DNA of 13,765 bases from Caulobacteraceae bacterium UBA5005. GTDB lineage: Bacteria; Pseudomonadota; Alphaproteobacteria; Caulobacterales; Caulobacteraceae. Made by a program: the position numbers and the translations under genes. The stretch lies in the NCBI GenBank assembly GCA_002398405.1, contig DGYN01000122.1:1-13765 (forward strand), written 5' to 3'. The notes beneath the pieces were generated by a model, which was not told where the DNA came from, made no database searches, and saw nothing but the letters and a program-made list of their open reading frames with translations. This document shows, piece after piece, positions 1-5,895 of this stretch; within the stretch, counting starts at the first letter, position 1, and each line of letters starts with the position of its first letter.

Positions 1-810
1 GGTAGGCGGCGGCGCGGCGGGCTGCGCTCTAGGCGCGGGGGGAGTCCCCGCCGCGACCGCGCGGGGCGGATCGGCCGCCACCATCTCGGTCTGCGGTCCC
101 CTGTCGCGGAAACCCTGCGGCAGCATCAGGCGCTGGCCTGGCCGGATGGCGGCCGAGGCCGAGATACCGTTGGCCTGGGCGATCTGGTTCGCGGTCACCG
201 AGAAACGGCGGCCGATGGCCGAAAGGGTGTCGCGCCCCTCCACCACATAGGCCTTGCCCTTGGTCGCCTTGCCCTTGAGCTTCTGGCCCGGCTTGATGAC
301 GTAGGGCTCTTTCAGACCGTTGAGGTCGGCCAGCTGCTTGACCGTCATGTCAAAGCGCTTGGCGAGCGAATAGAGGGTGTCGCCCGATTTCACCGTATGG
401 CTCTGAGCCGGCCCGTCGGCGTCCACCACCCGGCCGGCGGTCAGGGTGACCTGGCGCATGGCAGGCGGTTCAGACGGCGGGGGCACATAGTCAGGCGCGG
501 GGGGATTGTAGGCCTGGGCCGGCGGTGGAGGCGGCGGCGGCAGGGGCTGGGATTCGATGGTCGGCTCCTGGGTCGCCGGGCGCGGATCGAACACCGGCGC
601 CTCTTCGCGCGGCGGCGTCGCCGGGGCGGGAGGCGCGGGCGGCGGCTCGTTGATCGAAATGCTGTCCCCGCCGGCCCGGGTCGGGAAGTTCGGGGTCTTG
701 GCGTCGGAAGCGCCCGCCATCTTGTAAGGCGTGGCGCAGGCCGCCAGGGACAGGGTCGCGAGCCCGATCAGGGCCGCACGCATGGCCAAGCTACAGATCC
801 GATCGGTCAT
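1..810 (-). CDS. LysM-domain lipoprotein, probable peptidoglycan-binding/M23-type envelope factor (3' end missing)
   Basis: This is the N-terminal 270 residues of a gene that runs off the left edge; the frame is open to base 1. The start at 810 is chosen because GGAG lies 5 bases upstream; in-frame ATGs at 828 and 783 are alternatives. Residues 11-25 form a short hydrophobic signal ending in the lipobox L-A-A-C (Cys25), so a lipid-anchored protein is predicted. Residues about 40-135 are proline-rich and look like a disordered spacer. Two LysM modules follow at about 138-181 (begins HTVKSGDTLYSLA) and 188-231 (begins YVVEGRDTLSAIG), then another Pro/Ala-rich linker. LysM modules bind peptidoglycan glycan. 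In this neighbourhood (surE-pcm-nlpD order, as in E. coli) such proteins usually end in an M23/LytM domain, as in NlpD or Caulobacter DipM, but that part is outside the window. The LysM lipoprotein call is secure; the NlpD/DipM role is inference. Confidence 0.85.
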   Translation of the reverse strand, partial: MTDRICSLAMRAALIGLATLSLAACATPYKMAGASDAKTPNFPTRAGGDSISINEPPPAPPAPATPPREEAPVFDPRPATQEPTIESQPLPPPPPPPAQAYNPPAPDYVPPPSEPPAMRQVTLTAGRVVDADGPAQSHTVKSGDTLYSLAKRFDMTVKQLADLNGLKEPYVIKPGQKLKGKATKGKAYVVEGRDTLSAIGRRFSVTANQIAQANGISASAAIRPGQRLMLPQGFRDRGPQTEMVAADPPRAVAAGTPPAPRAQPAAPPPT

Positions 811-924
811 GGGCGCTCCACTCGTCATAAGCCGGCTCCCCGTCCCCAAGGGCGGCCAGCATTTCGTCCAAATAAGCCCCGGTATGCTTAATCCTTCCTG
901 AATCGGGCCGTGATTGGGCCGCGA

Positions 925-1569
925 TCAGAGTTCTTTGGCCACGCCGTCCAGAAGCGGAACGAACCGCACCTCGCAAAGGGTCTCGACGGTGAAGCCGCCC
1001 TCCCCGTCCCCGGCGTAGCGATTGAGCTGTTGGACTGGCCCCTTGCCGACCGGCGCCACCAGGACGCCATTGGGTTTCAGCTGTTTCAGCAAGGCTTTCG
1101 GCTCGCTTTCCGCGGCGGCCGTGACCATGATCCGGTCGAAGGGCGCCTGCTCCTTCCAGCCGATCCCGCCGTCACCGAACTTGGTGATGATGTTGGTCAG
1201 GCCCAGTTTTGAAAACCGGTCCTCGGCCTGTTTCATCAGGGTCCGGTACCGCTCGACCGTGTAAACAAGCCGTGAGAGGCGCGAGAGGATCGCCGTCTGG
1301 TATCCCGACCCCGTGCCGATCTCCAGCACCCGCGCCCTAGGCTCCAGGGTCAGGGCCTGGGTCATCAGGCCGACGATATAGGGCTGGCTGATGGTCTGGC
1401 CGCATTCGATGGGAAGGGCCTGGTCCTCCCAGGACCGGTCCTTGAAAATCTCCTGGGTGAAAAGGTCCCTCGGGGTCTTCTCGATGGCCGACAGCACCGC
1501 CGGATCGGTGACCCCCTGGGTGCGCAGGGCGAGCAGCAGCTTGGCGAGGCGTGTGTCGGTGACACTCAT
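925..1569 (-). CDS. pcm: protein-L-isoaspartate O-methyltransferase
   Basis: The 214-residue product repairs damaged proteins by transferring a methyl group from S-adenosylmethionine to L-isoaspartyl residues; it is cytosolic. The family is clear from the segment ALPIECGQTISQPYIVG (residues 51-67, with the conserved active-site Ser61) and SAM motif I, VLEIGTGSGYQTAIL (81-95). Its length is normal for the family. The ATG at 1569 overlaps the surE stop by four bases (ATGA), so translation is probably coupled to surE. The surE-pcm pairing is conserved across proteobacteria. About 115 bases separate its stop from the LysM lipoprotein start, with no clear terminator, so cotranscription with that gene is possible. 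Confidence 0.97.
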   Translation of the reverse strand: MSVTDTRLAKLLLALRTQGVTDPAVLSAIEKTPRDLFTQEIFKDRSWEDQALPIECGQTISQPYIVGLMTQALTLEPRARVLEIGTGSGYQTAILSRLSRLVYTVERYRTLMKQAEDRFSKLGLTNIITKFGDGGIGWKEQAPFDRIMVTAAAESEPKALLKQLKPNGVLVAPVGKGPVQQLNRYAGDGEGGFTVETLCEVRFVPLLDGVAKEL

Positions 1570-2327
1570 GCGAAAGCCGCCTTCAAGTCCGCCAACGCCC
1601 GCTCATGGGTCAGGTCGATATGCAGCGGCGTCACCGATATCCGCCCGTCCGACACGGCCCGCACATCGCATCCCTCCGCCGCATCGATCGGCTCCTTGTT
1701 GAAGCCCATCCAGTAGTAATGCCCGCCGCGCAGATCGGCCCGCTTCTCGAAGTGGATGTTGAAGGCGGCGCGGAAACCCTGGCGGGTCACCTCCACGGGC
1801 CCCACGGGCTTTCCGCCTGTATCGGGGAAGTTGATGTTCAGCACCACATCCTTCGGCCAGCCGGCCTCAAGCAGGCGCTTGATCAAGGCCGGACCGTGCT
1901 CGCGGGCGATCTCGAAGGGCGCGCGATGATCTTCGCGATAGACGACCAGGGCCTGCGACAGCGCGATCGACGGAATGCCCAGCGCCATCCCCTGGATCGC
2001 GCCCGCCACCGTGCCGGACAGGGTGACGTCCTCGGCGATGTTCTGGCCGCGATTGACGCCCGAAAGCACCAGGTCCGGTTTGTCCGGCATCAGCTCGCTG
2101 ATCGCCAGCATCACGCAGTCGGTCGGCGTCCCGCGCACCGCGAACTTGCGCTCGCTCACCTGCCGCACCCGGATCAGCTCGGTCAGGGTCAGCGCCCGGC
2201 TCGCCCCCGATTGCTCGATCTCCGGCGCCACCACCCAGACATCGTCCGACAGCTCCGCCGCGATCGCCTCCAGGGTGGCAAGCCCCTCGGCGTTGATGCC
2301 GTCATCGTTGGTCAGAAGGATGCGCAC
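1566..2327 (-). CDS. surE: 5'/3'-nucleotidase SurE
   Basis: The 253-residue product is a metal-dependent phosphatase acting on nucleoside 5'- and 3'-monophosphates, and in some species on short polyphosphate. Metal ligands expected for SurE are visible: Asp8-Asp9 in LLTNDDG, Ser40 in EQSGASRA, and Asn93 in LSGVNRGQN. The start codon is GTG at 2327; the sequence MRILLTNDDG directly after it is the canonical SurE N-terminus, so no upstream start is needed. The ribosome binding site is weak. The 206 bases between serS and this gene hold two inverted hairpin repeats. The 3' end overlaps pcm as ATGA. Full length for the family, nothing odd in the coding sequence. Confidence 0.97.
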   Translation of the reverse strand: MRILLTNDDGINAEGLATLEAIAAELSDDVWVVAPEIEQSGASRALTLTELIRVRQVSERKFAVRGTPTDCVMLAISELMPDKPDLVLSGVNRGQNIAEDVTLSGTVAGAIQGMALGIPSIALSQALVVYREDHRAPFEIAREHGPALIKRLLEAGWPKDVVLNINFPDTGGKPVGPVEVTRQGFRAAFNIHFEKRADLRGGHYYWMGFNKEPIDAAEGCDVRAVSDGRISVTPLHIDLTHERALADLKAAFA

Positions 2328-2352
2328 CTTAATGCTTCATCCGCGCCCGATT

Positions 2353-2429
2353 TTCCTCTCCCTGAGGGAGAGGAAGGGGCCCGTGCTGCGAAGCCGCAGG
2401 CGAAGCAGAATGGGAAGGTGAGGGTTTAC
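2353..2429 (+). repeat. REP-like palindromic element, copy A
   Basis: A perfect 10-bp stem (arms 2353-2362 and 2366-2375, 3-base loop TGA) is followed by GGAAGGGGCCCGTG (2372-2385), a smaller stem CTGCG-AAGC-CGCAG (2386-2399), and a tail GGGAAGGTGAGGGTTTAC from 2412. The same succession of blocks recurs in inverted orientation at 2455-2515. The layout of two hairpins plus a conserved joining block is typical of dispersed intergenic REP-like elements. It lies between serS and surE and would be transcribed with them. Confidence 0.75.
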
Positions 2430-2454
2430 ACTGCCCGCCATCTGCCCACAGACC

Positions 2455-2515
2455 GCAAACCCGCCCCTTCCCGCGGCTACGCCACGGGCCCCTTCCCCGC
2501 CCTCAGGGCGGGGAA
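2455..2515 (-). repeat. REP-like palindromic element, copy B (inverted relative to copy A)
   Basis: On the minus strand this copy reads as a perfect 10-bp stem (arms 2493-2502 and 2506-2515, loop TGA), then the 14-base block GGAAGGGGCCCGTG identical to copy A (2483-2496), an 8-bp stem with one G-U pair (arms 2470-2477 and 2481-2488), and the tail GGGAAGGGGCGGGTTTGC. Stem bases differ from copy A in compensating pairs, so the structure rather than the exact sequence is kept. Copies A and B face each other with about 25 bases between. It starts within 20 bases of the serS stop and could act as an mRNA 3'-end stabiliser or attenuator in the serS-surE interval, though no U-tract of an intrinsic terminator is present. 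Confidence 0.75.
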
Positions 2516-2533
2516 AAGAGACAGGGTCGCCTC

Positions 2534-3814
2534 TCATCGATCTCCCCCAACGTGGGTCAGCCCGCCCATGTAGGGCTTCAGCACCTCCGGCACGGCGATC
2601 CGCCCCTGGCCGTCCTGATAGTTCTCCATCACCGCCACCAGGGTCCGGCCCACCGCCAGGCCGGAGCCGTTCAGGGTGTGGACATAGCGCGTCCCCTTCT
2701 CCCCGGCCTTCTTGCTCCGGGCGTCCATGCGCCGGGCCTGGAAATCCCCGCAGTTGGAGCAGGAGCTGATCTCGCGATAACTCCCCTGGCTCGGCAGCCA
2801 GACCTCAAGGTCATAGGTCTTTTTCGCCGAAAACCCCATGTCGCCGGAGCACAGCAGCATGGTGCGGAACGGCAGTTCGAGCCGCTTGAGCACCGTCTCG
2901 GCGCACGCGACCATCCGCTCGTGTTCGTTCTCTGACTCTTCAGGCGCCGTGATCGAGACCAGCTCGACCTTCTGAAACTGATGCTGGCGGATAATGCCCC
3001 GCGTATCGCGCCCCGACGCCCCCGCCTCCAGACGAAAACAAGGGGTCAGCGCCGTCAGCCTAAGCGGCAGTTCGCCCTCGTCGAGGATCTGCTCCCGCAC
3101 CAGATTGGTTAGCGACACCTCGGCCGTCGGGATCAGCCATCGGCCATCCTCGGTATGGAACTGGTCGTCGGCGAACTTGGGCAATTGCCCCGTACCGAAC
3201 ATCGCCTCATCCCGCACGATCAGCGGCGGGGCGATTTCCATATAGCCGTGCTCGTTGGTCTGCAGATCGAGCATGTATTGTCCGATGGCCCGCTCCAGCC
3301 GGGCGATCTCGCCCTTCAGCACCACGAAGCGGGCGCCGCTCATCCGCGCCGCCGCCTCGAAGTCCATGCCGCCCAGCGCCTCGCCCAGATCGACGTGGTC
3401 CCGGGTCAGGTTGGATTGCGGCTTGGCGCCCGAGGTCCGGACTTCGACATTGCCGTGCTCGTCCTCGCCGGCCGGCACGTCGGGCGCGGGAATATTGGGG
3501 AGAGACGCCAGGAGTGTGTCGAGCGCGGTCTTGACCTGGCCTTCCTCAGCCTCCTGATCAGCCATGGCGATCTTCAACGCCTCGACCTCCGCCATCAGCT
3601 CCGCCGCCCGCGCTTCATCCTTCTGCGCCTTGGCCTGGCCGATCAGTTTGGAGGCCTCATTGCGCCGCGCCTGCGCCGTCTGCACGGCATGCTGCGCCGC
3701 CCGCAGAGCATCCGACAGAGCGATCGCCTCAACCGCCGCGCCCGATCGGCCCTTCGACGCCCAGTGACGTTCAAAGGGATCGGGGTTTTCTCGGATGGCG
3801 CGGATGTCGTGCAT
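2534..3814 (-). CDS. serS: serine--tRNA ligase
   Basis: The 426-residue product charges tRNA-Ser with serine using ATP. Residues about 27-105 are a long charged helical hairpin, the coiled-coil arm that grips the long variable arm of tRNA-Ser. The class II catalytic core follows: the TAE serine-binding motif at 230-232, motif 2 around 257-283 (TPCFRLEAGASGRDTRGI, with Arg261), and motif 3 around 382-398 (NGSGLAVGRTLVAVMENY). Length matches bacterial SerRS. The ATG at 3814 has AAGG about 9 bases upstream, and MHDIRAIRENP is the usual N-terminus of the family. It is divergent from the diguanylate cyclase gene and is followed by surE after a 206-base gap holding the two hairpin repeats. Confidence 0.98.
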   Translation of the reverse strand: MHDIRAIRENPDPFERHWASKGRSGAAVEAIALSDALRAAQHAVQTAQARRNEASKLIGQAKAQKDEARAAELMAEVEALKIAMADQEAEEGQVKTALDTLLASLPNIPAPDVPAGEDEHGNVEVRTSGAKPQSNLTRDHVDLGEALGGMDFEAAARMSGARFVVLKGEIARLERAIGQYMLDLQTNEHGYMEIAPPLIVRDEAMFGTGQLPKFADDQFHTEDGRWLIPTAEVSLTNLVREQILDEGELPLRLTALTPCFRLEAGASGRDTRGIIRQHQFQKVELVSITAPEESENEHERMVACAETVLKRLELPFRTMLLCSGDMGFSAKKTYDLEVWLPSQGSYREISSCSNCGDFQARRMDARSKKAGEKGTRYVHTLNGSGLAVGRTLVAVMENYQDGQGRIAVPEVLKPYMGGLTHVGGDR

Positions 3815-3984
3815 GGCGCACGCCTTTTAGGGTGCGTCGGAGCCCTCGCCAACCCATGGCCCGTCAGGGAATTTATCCAAAGCGGACGCACCTATATTAA
3901 CGATGTATTTGGCGATCAGGGCCTAGCGTCACACGCAGCAGGCGAGACGGATAACGAATTCGGCTGCGGCCTTCGGGGAAAGTG
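3815..3984. promoter_or_regulatory. divergent intergenic region between serS and the GGDEF gene
   Basis: This 170-base gap must hold the start signals of both flanking genes. It contains the most AT-rich stretch nearby (about 3868-3912, including CCTATATTAACGATGTATTT), consistent with promoter DNA. On the minus strand TTGGCGA followed after about 13 bases by CCTAAAA, close to the serS start, loosely resembles the Caulobacter housekeeping promoter. No single promoter can be assigned with confidence. GGGGA at 3975-3979 is the ribosome binding site of the plus-strand gene. Confidence 0.35.
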
Positions 3985-5046
3985 ATGCAGACCAAAGCCG
4001 ACGTAGAAATCGTCATCCGAGGACCGCAGTCCTACGATCTTGCGCGGCGCGCCATCGACTCTATGGCGCAGGCCAAGGTCTGGCCGACCCCCCTCAACTA
4101 CGAGCTCTGGCTGCATGTGGTCGCCGATCCCGAGGGCGCCCTGGCCATTGAGCTGCAAAGGATTTTGAACGAACACGGCGCGCTCACCGAAGATGTGTCC
4201 GAGGCTCTGGCCGAGCAATTCCTCCCCAAGGCGCGCCTCAACCAGCAGATCCGGGACGCCGGCGACCAGCTCTCCAAGGAACTGGAAAGCGTCGCCGCCG
4301 CTATCCAGAAAGCCCAGAAGTCCTCTGAAGTCTATGGCGTCACCCTCGCCAAGGCCGCCGGCGAACTGGAGACCGAAGACTCAGCCGGCAAGCTGCGCGG
4401 CCTTGTTAATGGCCTGCAGACCGCCACCAAGAAGGTGCAGAAGGAAAACGCCTCGCTCGAACAGCGCCTGGCCGATTCCACCGCGGAGGTCATGCGCCTC
4501 AAGGAGCACCTCGAACAGGTTCGCCGCGACGCCACCACCGACGCCCTTACCAACCTCGCCAACCGCAAGGCCTTCGACGAGGAAGCCGAAAAGGCTTTCG
4601 CTGATGCCCATGAGCGCGGCGAGAGCCTGTGCCTGGCGGTCATCGACATCGACCACTTCAAGAACTTTAACGACACCTGGGGCCACCAGACCGGCGATCA
4701 GGTGATCCGCTTCGTCGCCTCGGTGATCGGCCACAAGGCCGCGCCGCCCCGTTTCGCCGCGCGCTACGGCGGCGAGGAATTTGCCATGATCTTCCCCTCG
4801 GAAAGCGCCGACCAGGTCCATGCCGTCCTGGAGGAGATCCGTATCGAAATCTCCTCACGCATGCTCAAGCGCCGCTCCACCAACGACGACCTAGGCCAGA
4901 TCACCGTCTCCGCCGGCCTCGCCCAACTGGCCCCGGGGGAGACCTACGAAAGTCTCATGGAACGCGCCGACGAGGCCCTCTACGCCTCTAAGCGCGGCGG
5001 CCGGAACAAGATCAGCCAGGCCAAGGCGTTCGATAAGGCGGCCTAG
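3985..5046 (+). CDS. GGDEF-domain diguanylate cyclase with N-terminal helical/coiled-coil region
   Basis: The 353-residue protein probably condenses two GTP into cyclic di-GMP. The ATG at 3985 is preferred over the adjacent GTG at 3982 because GGGGA at 3975-3979 is then 5 bases away. Residues about 1-85 are a helical region (contains VWPTPLNYELWLHVV) and 85-187 are strongly coiled-coil-like, suiting the dimerisation the enzyme needs. The GGDEF domain spans about 188-345 with the active signature RYGGEEF (GGEEF 262-266), metal-binding Asp221 in VIDIDHF, and nucleotide-contact residues Asn229-Asp230. The RxxD inhibitory site expected just before the signature is absent (APPR instead), so product inhibition through it is not expected. 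There is no transmembrane segment or receiver domain. The overall layout resembles Caulobacter DgcB, but orthology is not proven from this window. Confidence 0.93.
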   Translation: MQTKADVEIVIRGPQSYDLARRAIDSMAQAKVWPTPLNYELWLHVVADPEGALAIELQRILNEHGALTEDVSEALAEQFLPKARLNQQIRDAGDQLSKELESVAAAIQKAQKSSEVYGVTLAKAAGELETEDSAGKLRGLVNGLQTATKKVQKENASLEQRLADSTAEVMRLKEHLEQVRRDATTDALTNLANRKAFDEEAEKAFADAHERGESLCLAVIDIDHFKNFNDTWGHQTGDQVIRFVASVIGHKAAPPRFAARYGGEEFAMIFPSESADQVHAVLEEIRIEISSRMLKRRSTNDDLGQITVSAGLAQLAPGETYESLMERADEALYASKRGGRNKISQAKAFDKAA

Positions 5047-5062
5047 GGACGCCACCCTTGTT

Positions 5063-5088
5063 TTGGACCAATGAATAGACCATAATGG
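5063..5088 (+). promoter_or_regulatory. candidate promoter/operator of the toxin-antitoxin pair
   Basis: The 68-base gap before the antitoxin contains TTGGAC (5063-5068) and CATAAT (5081-5086), 12 bases apart. This fits the short spacing of Caulobacter-type promoters better than the 17 bases of E. coli. Overlapping them are two GACCA direct repeats 12 bases apart (5066 and 5078) and a small palindrome CCATAATGG (5080-5088). Autoregulation by an antitoxin binding repeats over its own promoter is usual for this family, so this is a plausible operator. The assignment is inference from position and pattern only. Confidence 0.35.
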
Positions 5089-5114
5089 CGCGACCCATCA
5101 ACTGAGCGCCTGCC

Positions 5115-5372
5115 GTGCAGATTTCCGTCACCGACGCCAAGAGCCAACTGACCGACCTCGTGAGGCGCGCCGAAGCGGGCGAGGAGGTCGTGCTCACCCG
5201 CCACGGTCATCACGTCGCGCGTCTGACGCCGGTGCGCTCGACCATCAGCAGCGAAGCGCGGGCCAGGGTCATTGAAGCCGTCCAGGCGTCGGCCGCCGAC
5301 AAGCTTGCCGCGGGCCCGTCGGCCGCCCGAAGCCAGGACTTCCTGTACGGCGACGACGGCCTGCCGGCCTGA
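5115..5372 (+). CDS. Phd/YefM-type antitoxin
   Basis: The 85-residue protein has the typical Phd/YefM N-terminus (MQISVTDAKSQLTDLVRRAE), then the strand-forming GEEVVLTRHGHHVARLTPV, and a flexible C-terminal tail ending in DFLYGDDGLPA that would wrap the toxin. It starts with GTG at 5115; no in-frame ATG lies at a position that keeps the family N-terminus. Its role is to neutralise the PIN toxin encoded 17 bases downstream and probably to repress the pair by binding DNA through its N-terminal fold. The gene starts 68 bases after the diguanylate cyclase on the same strand, so read-through is possible besides its own candidate promoter. Confidence 0.88.
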   Translation: MQISVTDAKSQLTDLVRRAEAGEEVVLTRHGHHVARLTPVRSTISSEARARVIEAVQASAADKLAAGPSAARSQDFLYGDDGLPA

Positions 5373-5389
5373 TTGCGCTTCGCTCCCTC

Positions 5390-5782
5390 ATGATGGTGAT
5401 CGACACGTCGGCCCTGATAGCCATCCTGATGAAGGAGCCGAAGGCTACGCAAGCTGCCGAAGCGCTGAAGTCGGCGGATGGTCTGGCCATCTCCGCCGGC
5501 ACCGTCGCCGAAGCCTTGATTGTCGCCCGCCGCCGAGGCGTCGGCGCGGAAATGGCGGCCCTGATTGACGGCCTTGGCGCGGAGGTGGTTCCCGTTTCGC
5601 TTGAGGGCGCACGGGCGGTCGCCGACGCCTATGACCGCTTCGGCAAGGGCGCCCATCCGGCGGCCCTGAACTTCGGCGACTGCTTCTCCTACGCCCTGGC
5701 CGCCAATCTAGCGTGCCCCCTGCTCTATGTCGGCGATGACTTCGCTCGAACCGACACGCAAGGAGCGATCAAGGGCGTTTGA
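5390..5782 (+). CDS. vapC: PIN-domain ribonuclease toxin, VapC family
   Basis: The 130-residue product is a predicted metal-dependent RNase toxin of a type II toxin-antitoxin pair. All four acidic residues expected for an active PIN site are visible: Asp5 in VIDTSALIAIL, Glu41 in GTVAEALIVA, Asp97 in NFGDCFSYALA, and Asp116 in YVGDDF. The VxDTSA start and the FGDxxxYALA block are diagnostic. Two adjacent ATGs (5390, 5393) could start it, and the ribosome binding site is poor, which is common when the toxin is translated less than the antitoxin. It lies 17 bases after the antitoxin. The RNA target cannot be told from sequence. The active site appears intact, so the toxin is probably functional. 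Confidence 0.92.
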   Translation: MMVIDTSALIAILMKEPKATQAAEALKSADGLAISAGTVAEALIVARRRGVGAEMAALIDGLGAEVVPVSLEGARAVADAYDRFGKGAHPAALNFGDCFSYALAANLACPLLYVGDDFARTDTQGAIKGV

Positions 5783-5794
5783 GGAGTCGGCTTC

Positions 5795-5824
5795 TCGACG
5801 CCACGTCTCCTCTTCGCTAGTAAC
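5795..5824 (+). promoter_or_regulatory. possible housekeeping promoter for the TIR gene
   Basis: TCGACGC (5795-5801), 14 bases of spacer, then GCTAGTAAC (5816-5824) approximates the Caulobacter sigma-73 pattern (TTGACGS, 10-14 bases, GCTANAWC), with one mismatch in the -35 and an imperfect -10. It sits in the 112-base gap after vapC and would give the TIR gene its own transcript. Weak evidence by pattern alone. Confidence 0.3.
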
Positions 5825-5847
5825 GCGGGTATCCGGGGGAGCTGCAA

Positions 5848-5895
5848 CTGCCTGACGTTTTCCTGTCTTCCAGCCACGAGGCGGCGCAGGCCTGA
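5848..5895 (+). pseudogene. possible relic of a TIR gene 5' end
   Basis: A short open frame reads LPDVFLSSSHEAAQA and then a TGA that overlaps the ATG of the intact TIR gene (TGATG). The segment PDVFLS matches PDIFLS of the intact protein at the same place, the first strand of a TIR domain, and the following SSSHEAA resembles the usual SYSHED of such domains. DNA is alike over the first about 20 bases. No ATG or GTG precedes it in frame before a TAA at 5821-5823; a CTG at 5848 preceded by GGGGGAG is the only imaginable start. It may be a remnant of a second TIR gene lost by deletion, or a chance match in a short stretch. Confidence 0.35.

Noticed and set aside
2329..2340. Three-codon minicistron ATG-AAG-CAT-TAA just before the surE GTG start
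   Set aside because: Too short to support as a leader peptide or regulatory element without comparative data.
1605..2573. Plus-strand open frame (322 codons) over surE and the repeat region
   Set aside because: Opposite surE throughout, no family features, and it runs through the palindromic repeats.
3897..3911. Possible CtrA-type site (TTAA, 7 bases, TTTG)
   Set aside because: Only one half matches TTAA-N7-TTAA; not enough to call.
5781..5811. GAGGAG...CTCCTC inverted repeat after vapC as a terminator
   Set aside because: Six-base outer stem with a long interior and no T-run; also overlaps the candidate promoter.
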